Shown one piece after another: positions 35,200 through 46,830 of a stretch of DNA of 64,000 nt. The position numbers and the translations under genes were made by a program. The stretch's first letter is position 1. Each line of letters opens with the position of its first letter. The notes under the pieces are model-generated. The model was given only the letters and a program-made list of their open reading frames with translations. It had not been told where the DNA came from and did not search any database. Where the stretch lies: positions 72,460,697-72,524,696 of the forward strand of contig NC_134089.1 in the NCBI RefSeq assembly GCF_000715075.1, in the 5' to 3' direction. This DNA comes from Nicotiana tabacum (taxonomy: Eukaryota; Streptophyta; Magnoliopsida; Solanales; Solanaceae).

Positions 35200-36482
35200 G
35201 TGAACCCTATAGACCTTATGGAATCTATGGAGCCTATGTAGTCTGTGGTGGTAAACCCCTTCTGAGTCTAGGGCAGTCCCTCACCATATGTCTAGTATCA
35301 CCAAACTCAAAACAAGCTCTCGGTGTGTGTGGCTGCTAAATTTGACTCTGGCCTGGTTGGCTAGACTGGCCACTGAAGGAATCCTGTGTAGGAGGTGCAC
35401 TAGATCGTGGCTGTGCAAAATAGGCAACCTAAGACTTCGGAATAGCTAGAATACCACTAGTAGCTAGAAGTGTTGAATAAACTAGGAGGCTCACATAGCC
35501 TCTGCCATGACGGGCTGCAACCGGATCGCATGCACCACTATATCATCTAGAATCTCGAGGCCTCTTGGCCTCCCAGTCCTCTCTCTCTCTCTCTCTCGGC
35601 ACTGCATAGCCTCTAGCTTTCAAGTGATCTCAACAATTTGTAGAAATGGAGCATCAGTCTCCAATTCCCAAGCCATATTGAACCTAAGACCATAACTGAT
35701 CCCCTCAATGAATCTGCTGACTCGCTCTCTGACTGTAGAAATAAAGGCAGGTGCATGTTGGGATAAATCATTAAATCTGATAGCATACTCTGACACCGCC
35801 GTAGTCCCCTGACGCAGCTGCTCAAACTCTATGTGATGTTCATCCCGAAGGTTTCTAAAAAACATCTCTGAAAATTAAGCTTAAGTGATGGGGTTGCATC
35901 ACTAGGTCTACCCTCATCATAGTCCTACAACCACCTATACGTTGCTCTTGATAGTTGAAATGTAGTAAAAGCAATGCAACTCAGATCCACAATACCCATG
36001 GTGCAGAGAATACGGTGGCATTTCTCTAGAAAACCTTGTGTATTCTCGATAGTTGTGCAACTGAAAGTAGGAGGATCATACTTCTTGAATATCTCAAGTC
36101 TCATCTGCTCATCCTCATATGACTCTGGCCTTACCTTAGGCTAAACCGGAATGACGGGCTATACTGGCATGACACCGAAACCTGATCCATGTGGACCCAA
36201 TTCTCTAGAGTACGGGCCGCAGGAGTCTGAGCTCCTCTCCAGCCTGTGATGCAGTTATGCAAGGGGAATTAATTTTTCTTTAGCTAGAGTGCCAAACATG
36301 ATAAACAAAACTATGCTAGGGGCTCCTGAAGTCTAAGGGCAACAACAAGCGCCTCGGGTTCCTGCCCCCCAACTGGAGCTAATGTGGTTCCTCAGTCGTT
36401 GCTCAATCAGGTAGACTAGTAAATAATCTAACGGGGGCACGAGTGTCTGATCATCAGATCTAGCTGTGTGTGTCCTTACCAT
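35200..36482 (-). pseudogene. Gypsy B gag
   Basis: The start ATG is at 36482 (MVRTHTARSDDQTLV). Central gag blocks follow: MRLEIFKKYDPPTF near 36100, FLEKCHRILCTMG near 36020, and ORF 35865-35620 with FEQLRQGTTAVSEYAIRFND and RFIEGISYGLRFNM. A zinc-knuckle relic ACFEFGDTRHMVRDC near 35310 has phenylalanine for the second cysteine. A CT microsatellite (35580-35599) lies inside. Confidence 0.8.
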
Positions 36483-36663
36483 CTATGAGAGAATAGAAAG
36501 ACAATGACTCAGATTTCGAAATCACCAAATTCACACTATAAGGAATCAAAGGAGTGGAGTTTTCTAACAGTTCTGTAGCCTCTCGAAGATATGTACAAAT
36601 GTCTCCGTACCAATTCGTAAGACTCTACTAAGCTTGCTTATGACTCGTAACACCTATAAACCT

Positions 36664-36680
36664 AGAGCTCTAACACCAAC
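36664..36680 (-). other. PBS of Gypsy B
   Basis: The minus strand reads TTGGTGTTAGAGCTC just inside the LTR end GGGGTCGTGACA, two changes from the usual TTGGTATCAGAGC. Confidence 0.75.
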
Positions 36681-36681
36681 T

Positions 36682-39496
36682 TGTCACGACCCCAAATCTC
36701 CAACTTAAGATGTCGTGACGGCACCTAGTCTCTAAGACTAGGAAAGCCTAACATACATCAAGATTTAGCAAAAATAATAATCCAATTATCAACATAAACT
36801 TGAAATCCTATCATAATAAAACCAAATAGTACAATTGACAATACTCCCAAAACCTGGTAAAACCGAGTCATAAGCTCTGCAGAGAGTGTACTAATAATCT
36901 TAAATTATTTTGAACATGTAATAAATAGTAATACAACTAAAAACCAAAGGTGACTTTGAGTACCCAGTATGTATTAAGACTAACCTCGGTAAAGTAGTGA
37001 CGAGGCCAAGTCAAGACACCTAATAGGACAAGAAAAACTAAATAATAAATAATATAGTCTAATGACGGAAAAAGGAGGATATGAATGACAACAAACAATA
37101 CAATAATATAGGCTAACAACAGAATTTAAGGCAACAAATGCAAAGAAGAGTGAACGCACGATTGAAACAACAAATGAGCAAACACATGATAGGGACAATA
37201 AGTAATAGCACCTTATAAGAACAACAAGAAATCAAACATAGTCAAATACAAGTAAGATAAATGAAGGAATGACAATAACCGTTTCATCAACAAGCTCTTT
37301 AACATGGAATGTACAACAACAATCACAACCGAGGCACCACACTTTATTTTCGTTCACATTTCGTAAATCGTAATCACAATCCTCCTTATATCACCATGTG
37401 ATCCATGCATTTATTTAAAAATATTTTCCCAAATTAGCTACATGCATTTCAGCCCCCTTATCTCACCGTGTGGCTTCAAGTAATTCCCTTACTAGAAACA
37501 CGCATATAAATCCCACCTTATTTTACTGCCTGAGTATCAACCTCTATCCTTATACCACCACATCCGTATCAATTTCTCAATACAATAATTAACTCGCATC
37601 GCACATGCCCATATACCAACCCTTGGTAAAATCAATAATACCAATGTTACCACAATAATAGCCAACGGCTTAACCATAATGGGAACAAAAATCCCAATGA
37701 TAAACAAAATGAATTAGAAATACTCAAAGAGGAAGATATCTTACAAATCAACAACTTCAACCTCACTGTGTTAATAATGTTCACGACTTCAACCTCAATA
37801 ACTCAAAATGAAGGTATTCCCACAAAATGACAACTTCAAATAATAGTAATTCAACAATAAAAGAGGTAACAACTTCAACTAAGTCATATAAGAGCAACAC
37901 TAACAATATTAGATAAAACATGCGCTAAAAACGTCAAATAGAGCATTTGAGAGTAAATTTAACAATAAGATATAGCATATAATGACAAATTCAATTAAAT
38001 GCAGGGAAGAAGTCTAAAAGTAAAAAACCGGTAAAAATACCACATATAAGCCCATGTACACACTCTTCACCTTCGGTACATGTCTTTCACATAATTCAAC
38101 TAACACAATCAACCCAAATCCTAAAGGGTAGTTCCCCCCACACAAAGTTATATAAGATACTTACCCCGACTAGGAAAAATCGACCATCAAAAATAGCTTT
38201 TCCCTTAAAACTCACCTCCAAGGTAGATTCTGACTACCTACAACCTCACGAGTCTATATATGTGTTTTGTTTTCAAATCCGAGTCCAAATCGACTTTCAA
38301 AACTGAAATTTTTGTTTTTCAAAATTTAGACAAAAATCACCAAAATTCCTCTTTGATTATCATAAATTGATGTTAAATCTCATATATAGTCATGAAATAT
38401 AGTTATAAATTGAATAAAACTACTTATCGAATGATTGTAGATGAAAATCCCATCTCCAACTCGCCTCCTACCGAGTCTATGGTTCTAAAATGAGAGAAAT
38501 GAGATGAAATCTCGAATTTCCAACCTTTTGTTCAGTTAAAGATATCGCAATTGAGACACTGGGTTCGCACTTACAATTGCGAAGAAAGTCTCGCAATTGT
38601 GGCTAAGGGGGAAGTCGCAAATGCGAGCTTCGTATGTGAAGCCTTTCCACATCGCAATTGTGACGATATTATCGTAAATACAATATTACCCAATCTAGCC
38701 TATTTTTTCAAATGCAATAAAGGCATCTCAAATGTTATACCTGAGGCCCCTCTGCTATGATCGCAAATGCGATACCTGAGGCCCCTCTTCTATAATCGCA
38801 ATTGCAATGCTAGTGTTTGCAATTGTGACATCAGAGACACCAGCACAAGAACCCTCGGGGCTCCAAACCAAAAATTCACACAAGTCTAATAATATCATAC
38901 GAACTTTTTTGCGCAATCAAAACACAAAAATAACTTCTATAACTACAAATCAGACATCAAAATGCATAATTATCAAAAGAAAACTCAAGAACCTCTAGAA
39001 TCGCTACCAAACATCTGAATCCTATCAAACCAACTCCAAATGACACCAAATTTTGCAGACAAATTCCAAATAGCAAAATAGACCTATTCAAAGTTCCAAA
39101 ACAAAATTCCGAACCCCATTTCCAAAAGTCAACCTATGGTCAAACTTGGAAAACCTTCTAAACCTCAAATTGACAACTTTCGGCAAAACAAGTCAAATCA
39201 ACCCAAGGACCTCCAAATTTGATTTTGGACATACGTCCAAGTCCAAAATCACGATATAAACCTATCAGATCCATCAAAATACCTTTCCAGGGTTATTTTC
39301 ACAAAAGTCAAACTTTGATCAATATTTTCAACTTAGGCTTCTAAACCAACTACCAAAGGGTCCAAATCAACCCAAAACCTTCCTAGCACAAAACTAACTG
39401 ACATGGAAAGTCATAAAACAACAAGTACACATGTGTGAAGCATGAATAGGGGAAATGTGGCTCAAATACACAAATCAGTCGGTTAGAAAGTTATAG
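36682..39496 (-). repeat. 5' LTR of Gypsy B (about 2.8 kb)
   Basis: The inner end GGGGTCGTGACA (minus) is at 36682. The outer end is placed near 39496, where the AAAGTTATAG sequence takes the place of the GGGTCGTTACA block seen in element A. The middle (38540-38830) has at least eight CGCAA-TTGCG type quasi-palindromes and a 41-bp direct repeat around 38738-38820. ORFs here (for example 38551-38760) come from those repeats and are not genes. Confidence 0.7.
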
Positions 39497-40790
39497 AACC
39501 CCAAGTCTCCGGTGCTTAAGGGATCACAAAAGTGTCGATAGGGTTCTGGGCAATGCTTGTACCAAAGGAGGTTATTGAGTCACTACCATGGTGGCCTTGT
39601 CTTTCAGCCGGCTAACAACCAAATCAAACATGATAGTTTCAGAGAACTAGAATGCAACAAGTGCGGGTGAGAGAAGGTTAATAAAAAGAATGTGTTAGGG
39701 GAATTAGGGAGGGGTTTATATAGTGGAGTAACAGATGAACAAATATTTGAAAAAATCAAAACCATGCAAACCTAGTTGGAATCAGATTTAGGTCAAATAG
39801 CACACAAGCCCTAATCACGAAGAAATCAATGGAGAAATGCCATAATCGAGAGGATATTCCTTCTTTCTAGGTGTATAAAGCAAGGGTCATATCCAAATTC
39901 ATAGGACCGAAGTTGTATCCACCCGATTCAAGAGAATCATCCCTCCCATAGATGGACTAGTAACCATAATTACCAAAACTGAAAAGGAAAAACATATAAG
40001 GCAAGTGAGATCCGCGTATGAACGCGTATAAGGAAAAAGCAAAGGAAAATCCTCCGAGTTGGCTAGGGTTTAGTCCTTGAGAGAGAAGTGAGCGTGTGAG
40101 GGTGGATGGAGCGGGGACATGAGGGTTAGGGTTTGGGTAAAAGGATATAAGGAGAAAGAAGGATCTATTGTGAGCCATTGATCTCTAAAGATTAATGACT
40201 GTGATTTTAGTGAACGAGATGGGGCGATATGGGTCATAGACAGGTCAAGAGGCTATGTGTCATTTGGATTGGGCTTTAGATGTGTCAAACAGAGTGGTCC
40301 TGGTGTTTTGGACTATTTGGGGTCTGAATTTTACACATATTTTGGGCCATAATTAAAAATATTGGAAATAAATAAAATAAATTATAAAATGATTAATAAA
40401 AATGATAAAAATGCTAATTATAAAATTAAAACTTTAGAAATAGTTGATTGTATTTGCAAAAATATAAAACCTTTTTATTTTGGCCCAAATAACCAAATAA
40501 GTACAATTATTTATAAAATATAGGATATTATTGCAAAAAATTACATAAATAATATAAAAATGCAAATATAATTGTATAAACTAATTTAAATTACTATAAA
40601 ATATGCACGAAAATACAAATAATTAGTTTTGAGAATTAATCACTCAGAAATAGATTTAAGGAAATAAAAAATAAATATTTATCAAATAAAAAACCAGAAT
40701 TGACTAAAAATGTTTATAATATGAAATAAAATTATTCGTATAAAACCTCAAGAATAGTTTATGAAGATAATAAATTGATATTTAAAACAT
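39497..40790 (-). repeat. LTR-like sequence, minus strand, interrupted at 40790
   Basis: Read on the minus strand this has an AT-rich stretch (40790-40330), a GGCCCA-rich segment, an AATGGCTCACAATAGATCC block with TTATATCC beneath it near 40145, and then an ACCCTAACCCTCA/CTCACTTCTCTCT leader-like stretch. This is the layout of the Ogre/Tat LTRs elsewhere in the window, with different sequence. It continues beyond the Tat element at 50774-50900, where a degenerate GTCAACA-type LTR start is seen near 50893. No protein is encoded. Confidence 0.5.
40786..40790. repeat. Target-site duplication AACAT (left)
   Basis: AACAT precedes the left LTR and is repeated directly after the right LTR at 50769-50773. 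Confidence 0.85.
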
Positions 40791-41539
40791 TGTTTACCGT
40801 GAAAATGGTAATAACAATTAAATTTGTAAATGAGACTCTAAAAATACGTGATCTATTTTTATGCTAGTTTGTTAGAGCAATTGATGCTACGCGTATGAAG
40901 TTTAATGATGAAGTACAAGCTAAAACGAGGCAGTAATCAAACCGAGGGGCTTGCTACCCGGGCTTCGGACTGATCGATGAAAGGCCTCGAGGTCGATACC
41001 CGACTCGAGCTCGAGCTATCGGGGGTAACCGGAAAGGGGATAATAGTTAGGATATAATTAAAGAAGTCTCTTTATGGCCAATATCAGGCAATAAATGAAG
41101 AACAAGTATGAAATCAATAAATGAAAAGAGCAGCCTCGATCTAGTAAGTTAGAGAGAAGAGAGAGAGAGAATTCTTATTAATCTTCTGAAGAATAGTTGA
41201 AGCAACAGCAGCCTGCTACAAAAGTGGTAAGGATCCCCTTTATATAGGAGGGGAATCTTGCTATAGTACAAAATATATTAATTGCAAAAGCCTGGAGATA
41301 GGACGACTAGATGCGACTTCTTGATACGCGCTCTGGGTAGGTCGGCTCTATCAGACTTAGCCTTGTGCTTTGGAATTCCCCGTTTTGCTCTAGCCTCGAT
41401 CTTCGTCTTCTTTGAGTCGAGCCTCGACAAATCCCGAGGGAGGGGAATCGGTCGCAACTCCATGTCCACGGGGTCCCGAGATATTCTTCTGAAGTGACTT
41501 GATAGCAAGAAATTAGGCCCTCTAATTTTGCCGCATACA
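40791..41539 (-). repeat. 3' LTR of Tat element (749 bp)
   Basis: The LTR starts (plus strand) TGTTTACCGTG and ends CCGCATACA. It is collinear with 50019-50768. An AG-rich run lies at 41151-41171, and on the minus strand the TATA box TATATAAA is at 41240-41247. ORFs on both strands (41278-41586) recur in the other LTR because of repetition and are not coding. Confidence 0.9.
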
Positions 41540-41814
41540 GAAGCGTTTCTCAGAACGAAGTGATAGGAAATGATTCTGACACCCAACTACTCGGGCTTCT
41601 CGTGATGACTCCATACTGATGAGTTAACCTACGACGCGAGCTTTTGCGATAACCGGGACATCCTATGGACTTGAGTTTTCGACATCATTCAATGCACTGT
41701 CGATTTTCGTTCTCCAAGGTGAATGTACCGTCATCGATTTGGTTCTTCAAAGATGCAGTAATTGCGTCTGCTGATCAGTCTTCCGAAGGCCTCAATGACC
41801 GCATCATTATCTCC

Positions 41815-41822
41815 TATAAATA
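41815..41822 (+). promoter_or_regulatory. TATA box of the antisense gene
   Basis: TATAAATA in the context CTCC-TATAAATA-GGGGTG is a strong plant TATA box on the plus strand, opposite to the element's own transcription. It lies upstream of the antisense coding exons. A pyrimidine-rich leader (TTTGCCCTTTTCTTCTTACC) follows about 50 nt downstream. Confidence 0.55.
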
Positions 41823-43320
41823 GGGGTGTTCTGGGTGTTGTTTTACTATCCAAGTGTCTTCATCCACTCATTTGCCCTTTTCTTCTTACCATCCCCCTCT
41901 ATCGTTGATCATCACGTTTGGAGGTTGTGGCCCCAAGGTCGTTTGGCAGTGCTCCTATAGGATGTGTTGTGGCCTCTTGCCTGAGCTTCCCTTTGTCGAT
42001 CGAGATTATACCATTTTGTCGCCGTTGTCGTTGTTGTTGCGATCATTATTGTTGTGCTTATTTGCTCGAGATGGCAACAAATGGGGAGTCGATTTTCCCC
42101 TTTTTAGAAAGTCATTCGAACTATGCACCACTGCTCACAAGGGGGCTCGGATTATACACCACTGCTCACCTTCATACCCCAGCTTGATGTGGCGCTTTGC
42201 CCCGGGCTGGTAGCTTGCACGGCTCAATATTTCAAGAAGTGGATTCAAAGTAGTCATGCAAGCAAGGCCGATGCTCGCTAGGTATGTCGTCTCTCCGAGG
42301 TTCTCTTGGCCAGTGAGGGTCCTTGACCTTTGGCGAGTTATGGCATTTTTTCATCCCTCACTGCTTCTTGAACTATTCTTGGGGATATCAGTGTGGAAGG
42401 CCGGGATGAGGCTTCAGAGGATGCGTGCCCGGAGGCGTTTTTTGTAGGAGGTGGACCTTTGATAGTAGGCTAGTCTCTAGGCTTTTACCACGTGTGTGCA
42501 TCTTTTTGTTTCTTTGTTTCTGCGTAAGGACCCCTTGTGGTCTTTTGTAATTGTACGTAAGGACCCCTCGAGGGCCTTTGTAAGCAGATATTTATGAAAT
42601 ATGAAGACATCTTCTTTACTTATGCTTTTGATTTTTGCCGTGCTCTTGTATACTCTAGTGTGTTTGTGGGAATTTTGAATGTATGCCTCTATTGACGATC
42701 GTCAATATTCTTCCTAGCCTTTGGTCTACAGAAATGGCTCCTTTCCGAGTTCATCGTTGTTCCTGGAGTCAAGCCTGAAGTGGTCCGATAATTTTGGATC
42801 ATCGCGAGCTTCGAGCCTCATGAAGATAGAGCATCGTAGTGAAAGTCAACTTTGGGTGCTTAGAGCTTTTACTTTGAGCTTTGATGTAGATAACCTTTTA
42901 AGGTGTTTGTAGGAGGGTTTCTGAGGAAGGGGCCATTCGTACTTAGGCAATTTCCTGAGGTCGAGCCCTCATGGACGGAGCTCGAAGTGCTTATTTTTCT
43001 TATCAAGGGTAACTTCGAGGTCAGGTACCACCTTGGAACTAGAGACGATGTCACTGACCCTTTGTGGTCTAACTTTTGACGATGTCACTGACCCTCTATG
43101 GCCTCGAGATCTGTATCCAGGCCGTTGGCCTCCCAGGTCTTATCCCGAGTAGGCGAATCGTTGTTGTTTCCCACATATACATGGGGCGGCTCTTGCTTCT
43201 TTGGAAGATCCCATCATTTTAGATAGTTATCCTTCTGCCTTGGCATTGAGTCCTTTATTACCTTAATTGGGAAAGAGTTGGTGTAGATCCCCACTTCAGT
43301 TTGCCAATTCTACCATAGTT
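41823..43320 (+). other. Leader or decayed 5' part of the antisense gene
   Basis: These 1.5 kb lie between the TATA box and the first recognisable exon. Short ORFs (41854-42213, 41918-42187, 42256-42447, 42721-42912) show no domain I recognise. A degenerate direct repeat, GTAAGGACCCCT, occurs at 42524 and 42555. It may be a leader, an intron, or an unrelated short transcription unit. Confidence 0.35.
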
Positions 43321-44082
43321 ATGAATGCTACTTCAGGGACTTCCTCGCAGGGAAAGGAGAGTTCCACTCCCAGTGCTCAGGATCCACAGGAGTTTACTCT
43401 GAAGACTATGTCTTCGATAAGAGAGGAACATCTGGAGGTGGTGAGGAGAGACTGTGGATGGGGCGATGGGGTATCATTGTAGGCACTTTCCCCAGATGAG
43501 GGTATTATGGACCTGGCTGATGGATTCCTGAACTCATACTTGTACCCTTTCGCACTAGGCCCCTTTGATAGGGTCGTGCTTGATTTTTGCTTGAAGTATC
43601 GGGTGACTTTGGTGCAAATACATCCGTTTTTTTGGCGAGATTCTTTGCGGAGAAGGCTGGACTTGAATTCACGCTTAGTCACCTCGTAAAGATGTACCAG
43701 CCCTTTCATCATCGAGGACTGCTAACCTTGTGGTGTTGTTTGTCCACGCCTTTCATCGTTGATGATGAGGAAGATGGGGATCGGGAGTGGGTCAGTCGAT
43801 TCATCCGGGTCATGACGACTGACATTATCCCCGTGGAACTCATGTCATTTCCAGAGGAATGGAATCACTTGCGTGAGTGGAATATCTCATGCTTTCTTAG
43901 ATTCGCTTGTAGCGAAAGCCAATTTAGTAACTGTGTTTCCTCCTTTTCTCCAGCAACTTCATGGGCACTGGGCGAAGTTCTTGATTTGACCGGCTGGGTC
44001 CAGAGGTTGGTGACCCATTCGACTTGCAACGAGCGTAGGTGGCGAGATGTGTCCCGGGGCAGATGGGAAGCAAAATATCAAG

Positions 44083-44168
44083 GTATGTGAGTAAGCTGCT
44101 TTTACCTTGGCCTTCGTATATTTGAGATGATATTTTCCTCTTTTTATGTACTGACCTTGCCATCGTAG
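44083..44168 (+). other. Intron 1 of antisense gene (86 nt)
   Basis: Donor CAAG|GTATGTGAG and acceptor CCATCGTAG|G. Removal joins the exon 1 frame (phase 1) to the open frame starting GGRSLVARLFF. Confidence 0.7.
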
Positions 44169-44479
44169 GCGGCGGAAGGTCCCTAGTGGCGAGGCTTTTC
44201 TTCTCCGGAGAGGGGGAGGAGTTTCCGGCTTCTGAGCCAAGGGACGATGGTAATAAATGCACTCTTAGTGCGATGGAGCTTTTAGCAGGGCTAAACAGGT
44301 CTGCGTCTTTGAGGAGGAAACATCGCCCGAGCCTTATGTTCTTGAAGCCTCCGGTTCCGGAGCGTTGGTTTCCCCAAGTGATCATGCTTCGACCGAGGTC
44401 GGTTCTTCCAAGGCCGAGGGGGATGGACCAACAGGAGTATGCTCGGCCTTCGAGGAAGTCCGCCGGCTTCACTACGCGG

Positions 44480-44544
44480 TGAGTTTTGGCATAGCCATTC
44501 CGCATATCGTGTCTTCCCTTCCTTATTGAGTTTTTCTTCTGTAG
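44480..44544 (+). other. Intron 2 of antisense gene (65 nt)
   Basis: Donor GCG|GTGAGTTT and acceptor TTCTTCTGTAG|G with a T-rich tract. Phase 0; the next exon opens AFDRLRSELLHHGD. Confidence 0.7.
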
Positions 44545-44715
44545 GCCTTTGATAGGCTCAGGTCTGAGCTGCTTCACCATGGGGATAGGCTTCGGAAATC
44601 TCTGGATGAGGGTAGGTCCCTTAGGCTCCTATGCAATGAGAAGGAGGTTGTGTTGATGCACCGGCGATATGAGGCATTCCGGAGCTCGAATTACGAAAGC
44701 TATCTGATGGAGCAG

Positions 44716-44779
44716 GTAACCTCTTGTAGTACGAGTTTCGCTTTTTTAACCCTTAAGGTTGATCTTTTTCCTATCTCAG
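44716..44779 (+). other. Intron 3 of antisense gene (64 nt)
   Basis: Donor GAGCAG|GTAACC and acceptor TTTTTCCTATCTCAG|T. Phase 0; exon 3 is exactly 57 codons with no stop. Confidence 0.65.
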
Positions 44780-45392
44780 TTGCAGAAAAGACGGAGGATC
44801 TGGAGTGCCTAAAGGTGAAGCTGACCGAGTTAGGAACGATTGTGGCAAGCTAAGAGCTCAGGTGCAGGCTCAAGCCTCAGAGTAGAAGGGTGCCTTGGCT
44901 AAAGTTCCCACCTTCGAGGCCCAACTCTACTTGGCTCGTGATAAAGCTTCAGTTCAAGAGGATATTATCGCGAAGCTCGAGTCCGAACTCTTGAAGATCA
45001 AGGCTGAAATCGTCGATGCTCGGGCTGAAGTAACATTGAGTAACACTAAGGCTGATCAGGAGATGGCGATTCATTTGAAGGATACTACTGATTCCCAAGT
45101 CGAGTTGAAGAGGGCCCTCGATCGCGAAAATAGGATCAGGGAATATGTTTGTTGCCGATCCCGAAGAGAGGTACTTGAAGAGATCGGTGCCAGGGGTTTT
45201 GTTCTCCTAATAGAGCTAGCTCGGGAGAGGGCAGATGAGTGTGATGCTCGGTCACTTCTTGTCGATGCTGCAGAGTGTGAAGATAAAACTGGTAGGTCGT
45301 AGCCTCCTGAACGAGGGCGTAGATTTTGCCATTTTGCATGTGATATTCGCAGAACACGTTTGTAGATGGAGAACGCACCTTTTGCGTATGTA

Positions 45393-45398
45393 AATAAA
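45393..45398 (+). terminator. Poly(A) signal of antisense gene
   Basis: AATAAA lies 91 nt after the stop of exon 4, followed within 40 nt by T-rich sequence. Confidence 0.5.
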
Positions 45399-45519
45399 AG
45401 GAAGCCTGGAGCTTTATCTCTTATGTATCCCTTTCTGCTTCGCGTTTGACTAGGCGGGCTGGTATCGGAGTTGGCGAGGATCCTTAGATTGGCAACACGG
45501 TTCCAGATCTTATCAGGCA

Positions 45520-46240
45520 GGCCCGTAAGCTCTTATACACTTGGTTTATGCGGCCTTTAGTGCAAGCTGGCGTTAGAGCTCTTATGCTTTTGCTCAACTG
45601 TTTTGGGTTTAGTCTCCGAGTTGGTCTTAGACTCGAGCCCATTCGATCCTCGAGCTTTTACGTCTATATGGGCGGGCGACAATAGCTCTTATGCCTTGCC
45701 CTTAGGCATTTGTATTTTAACTATTTTGGGTTCAGTCTCCGAGTCAAGTTGCGACTCGAGCTTAATTGATCCTCGGGTCATTTTTTTGTACCTGCATGGG
45801 CGGATAACAATGGCTCTTACGCCTTGCCCTTAGGCATTTGTATTTTAACTATTATGGGTTCAGTCTCTGAGTTGGGCTCTGACTCGAGCTCAATCGACCC
45901 TCAAGATTTACGTCTGCATGGGCTGCAAATAATGGCTCTTACGCCTTGGGTCGAAGCGACCTTTTATGTATGTGTCCATGAGGCTTGTGGAGCTGGCGAT
46001 GATGGCTCTTACACTGTGCCCTTAGGTATGTATAGTTAACTATTTTGGATCCAGTCTCCTAATTGGGTTACGACTCGAGTTCATTTTAATCCTCAAGTTT
46101 TCAAATTTTAAGCTGGCGACAGTGGCTCTTACGCTTTTGGTCATTGTGACCTTTTAGTATGTGGCTCGAAGGCTCATTTGGCTGGCGACAATGGCTCTTA
46201 TGCTTTTGCTCGTGGGAATATGTACGCTTTGTTTTCCTCT
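45520..46240. repeat. Degenerate ~125-bp tandem repeat
   Basis: The block GGGTT(C/T)AGTCTC starts at 45605, 45728 and 45856, with a diverged copy at 46047. The associated motif GGCTCTTA(C/T)GC occurs about eight times between 45525 and 46205. The ORFs listed in this stretch are frames through the repeat and are not genes. Confidence 0.8.
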
Positions 46241-46694
46241 TGTTAAGGACTTTTAAAATGATTTTTCCTGACCCATCGTCAGTTTGGGGAGAACCTCGAT
46301 TTCAAGTCGTTAGCGGCGATGTTCGAGCAACTCAGAAGGTTTAGCTCGTAGGCTGAGTAGCTCGAAGCCTTGTGATTTGGAGCTGACATGGTCGAAGCTC
46401 GTTTGCTTGTCGAGGGTAGCCTATTTAATCAGTTCTTTTCAAAGTAGATTCGAAGTAATGGCCTGTGACTTTGTTAGCGACGTTCGGGCATCCTCGAGTC
46501 GTATTAATTTGGCTGGTGCAGCCGTTTTGACCGTAGTCATTTGTGTTTGGCCGGAACCATTTTTGGTCCCCGAGTGTAGTAGTTTGGGCGTCTATATCGA
46601 GGGTATGTCTTTTTAGGGCTCTTATAAATTCGATATATAGCCTAAACTTCGGGATCGAGTTTATGCCTGTAGTAAGGTCTTACAAAAAATTTCT

Positions 46695-46830
46695 CATGCC
46701 TGTTGAGGTCTTATAGTTTTTTCATACCTGTTGAGGTTTTACAGTTTTTTCATGCTTGTTGAGGTCTTACAGCTCGTCATGCCATTGAGGTCTTATAGTT
46801 TTGTCATGCCGTTGAGGTCTTACAGTTTTT
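46695..46830. repeat. 27-28 bp tandem repeat, five copies
   Basis: Units of the form CATGCC(T)GTTGAGGTCTTA(C/T)AGTTTTT start at 46695, 46723, 46751, 46778 and 46805. Confidence 0.9.

Larger units (their letters stand above)
32743..39496 (-). mobile_element. Ty3/Gypsy chromovirus-like element B, 3' truncated
   Basis: Minus-strand order: 5' LTR (39496-36682), PBS, gag (36482), protease, RT, RNase H and the zinc-finger part of integrase, ending at 32743 where element A's LTR fragment begins. The integrase core, chromodomain and 3' LTR are missing. It is the same broad family as element A but a distinct copy. Confidence 0.8.
43321..45302 (+). pseudogene. Antisense intron-bearing gene in Tat element (gypsy-type transposon domain)
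   Basis: Exon 1 starts at ATG 43321 (MNATSGTSSQGKESSTP), reads MSSIREEHLEVVRRDCGWG, and continues PYLYPFALGP-like into VVLDFCLKYRVTLVQIHP. It switches frame near 43590 to GLEFTLSHLVKMYQPF and RFIRVMTTDIIPVELM. It resembles the 'putative gypsy type transposon' domain of plant proteins. Introns at 44083-44168, 44480-44544 and 44716-44779 are all GT-AG. Joining at the first two sites keeps an open frame through exon 2 (44169-44479) and exon 3 (44545-44715). Exon 4 (44780-45302) has a one-base indel, then a long coiled coil (EDIIAKLESELLKIKAEIVD). Damage: a stop at 43480-43482 and two frameshifts. Function unknown. Confidence 0.7.

Noticed and set aside
38551..38998. ORFs in the element B LTR
   Set aside because: Frames run through the CGCAA-type repeats of the LTR; not conserved in related LTRs.
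41278..41586. 102-codon minus-strand ORF and its plus-strand partner
   Set aside because: Both lie in the Tat LTR; the other LTR copy (50585-50773) has them only in part, so they are not under coding constraint.
43924..44580. 218-codon minus-strand ORF
   Set aside because: It is the shadow of the antisense gene's exons 1-3 on the plus strand; the plus-strand reading has domain matches and splice sites, this one has none.
45603..46344. Series of short ORFs with similar sequences
   Set aside because: They are frames through the ~125-bp tandem repeat, not a gene family.
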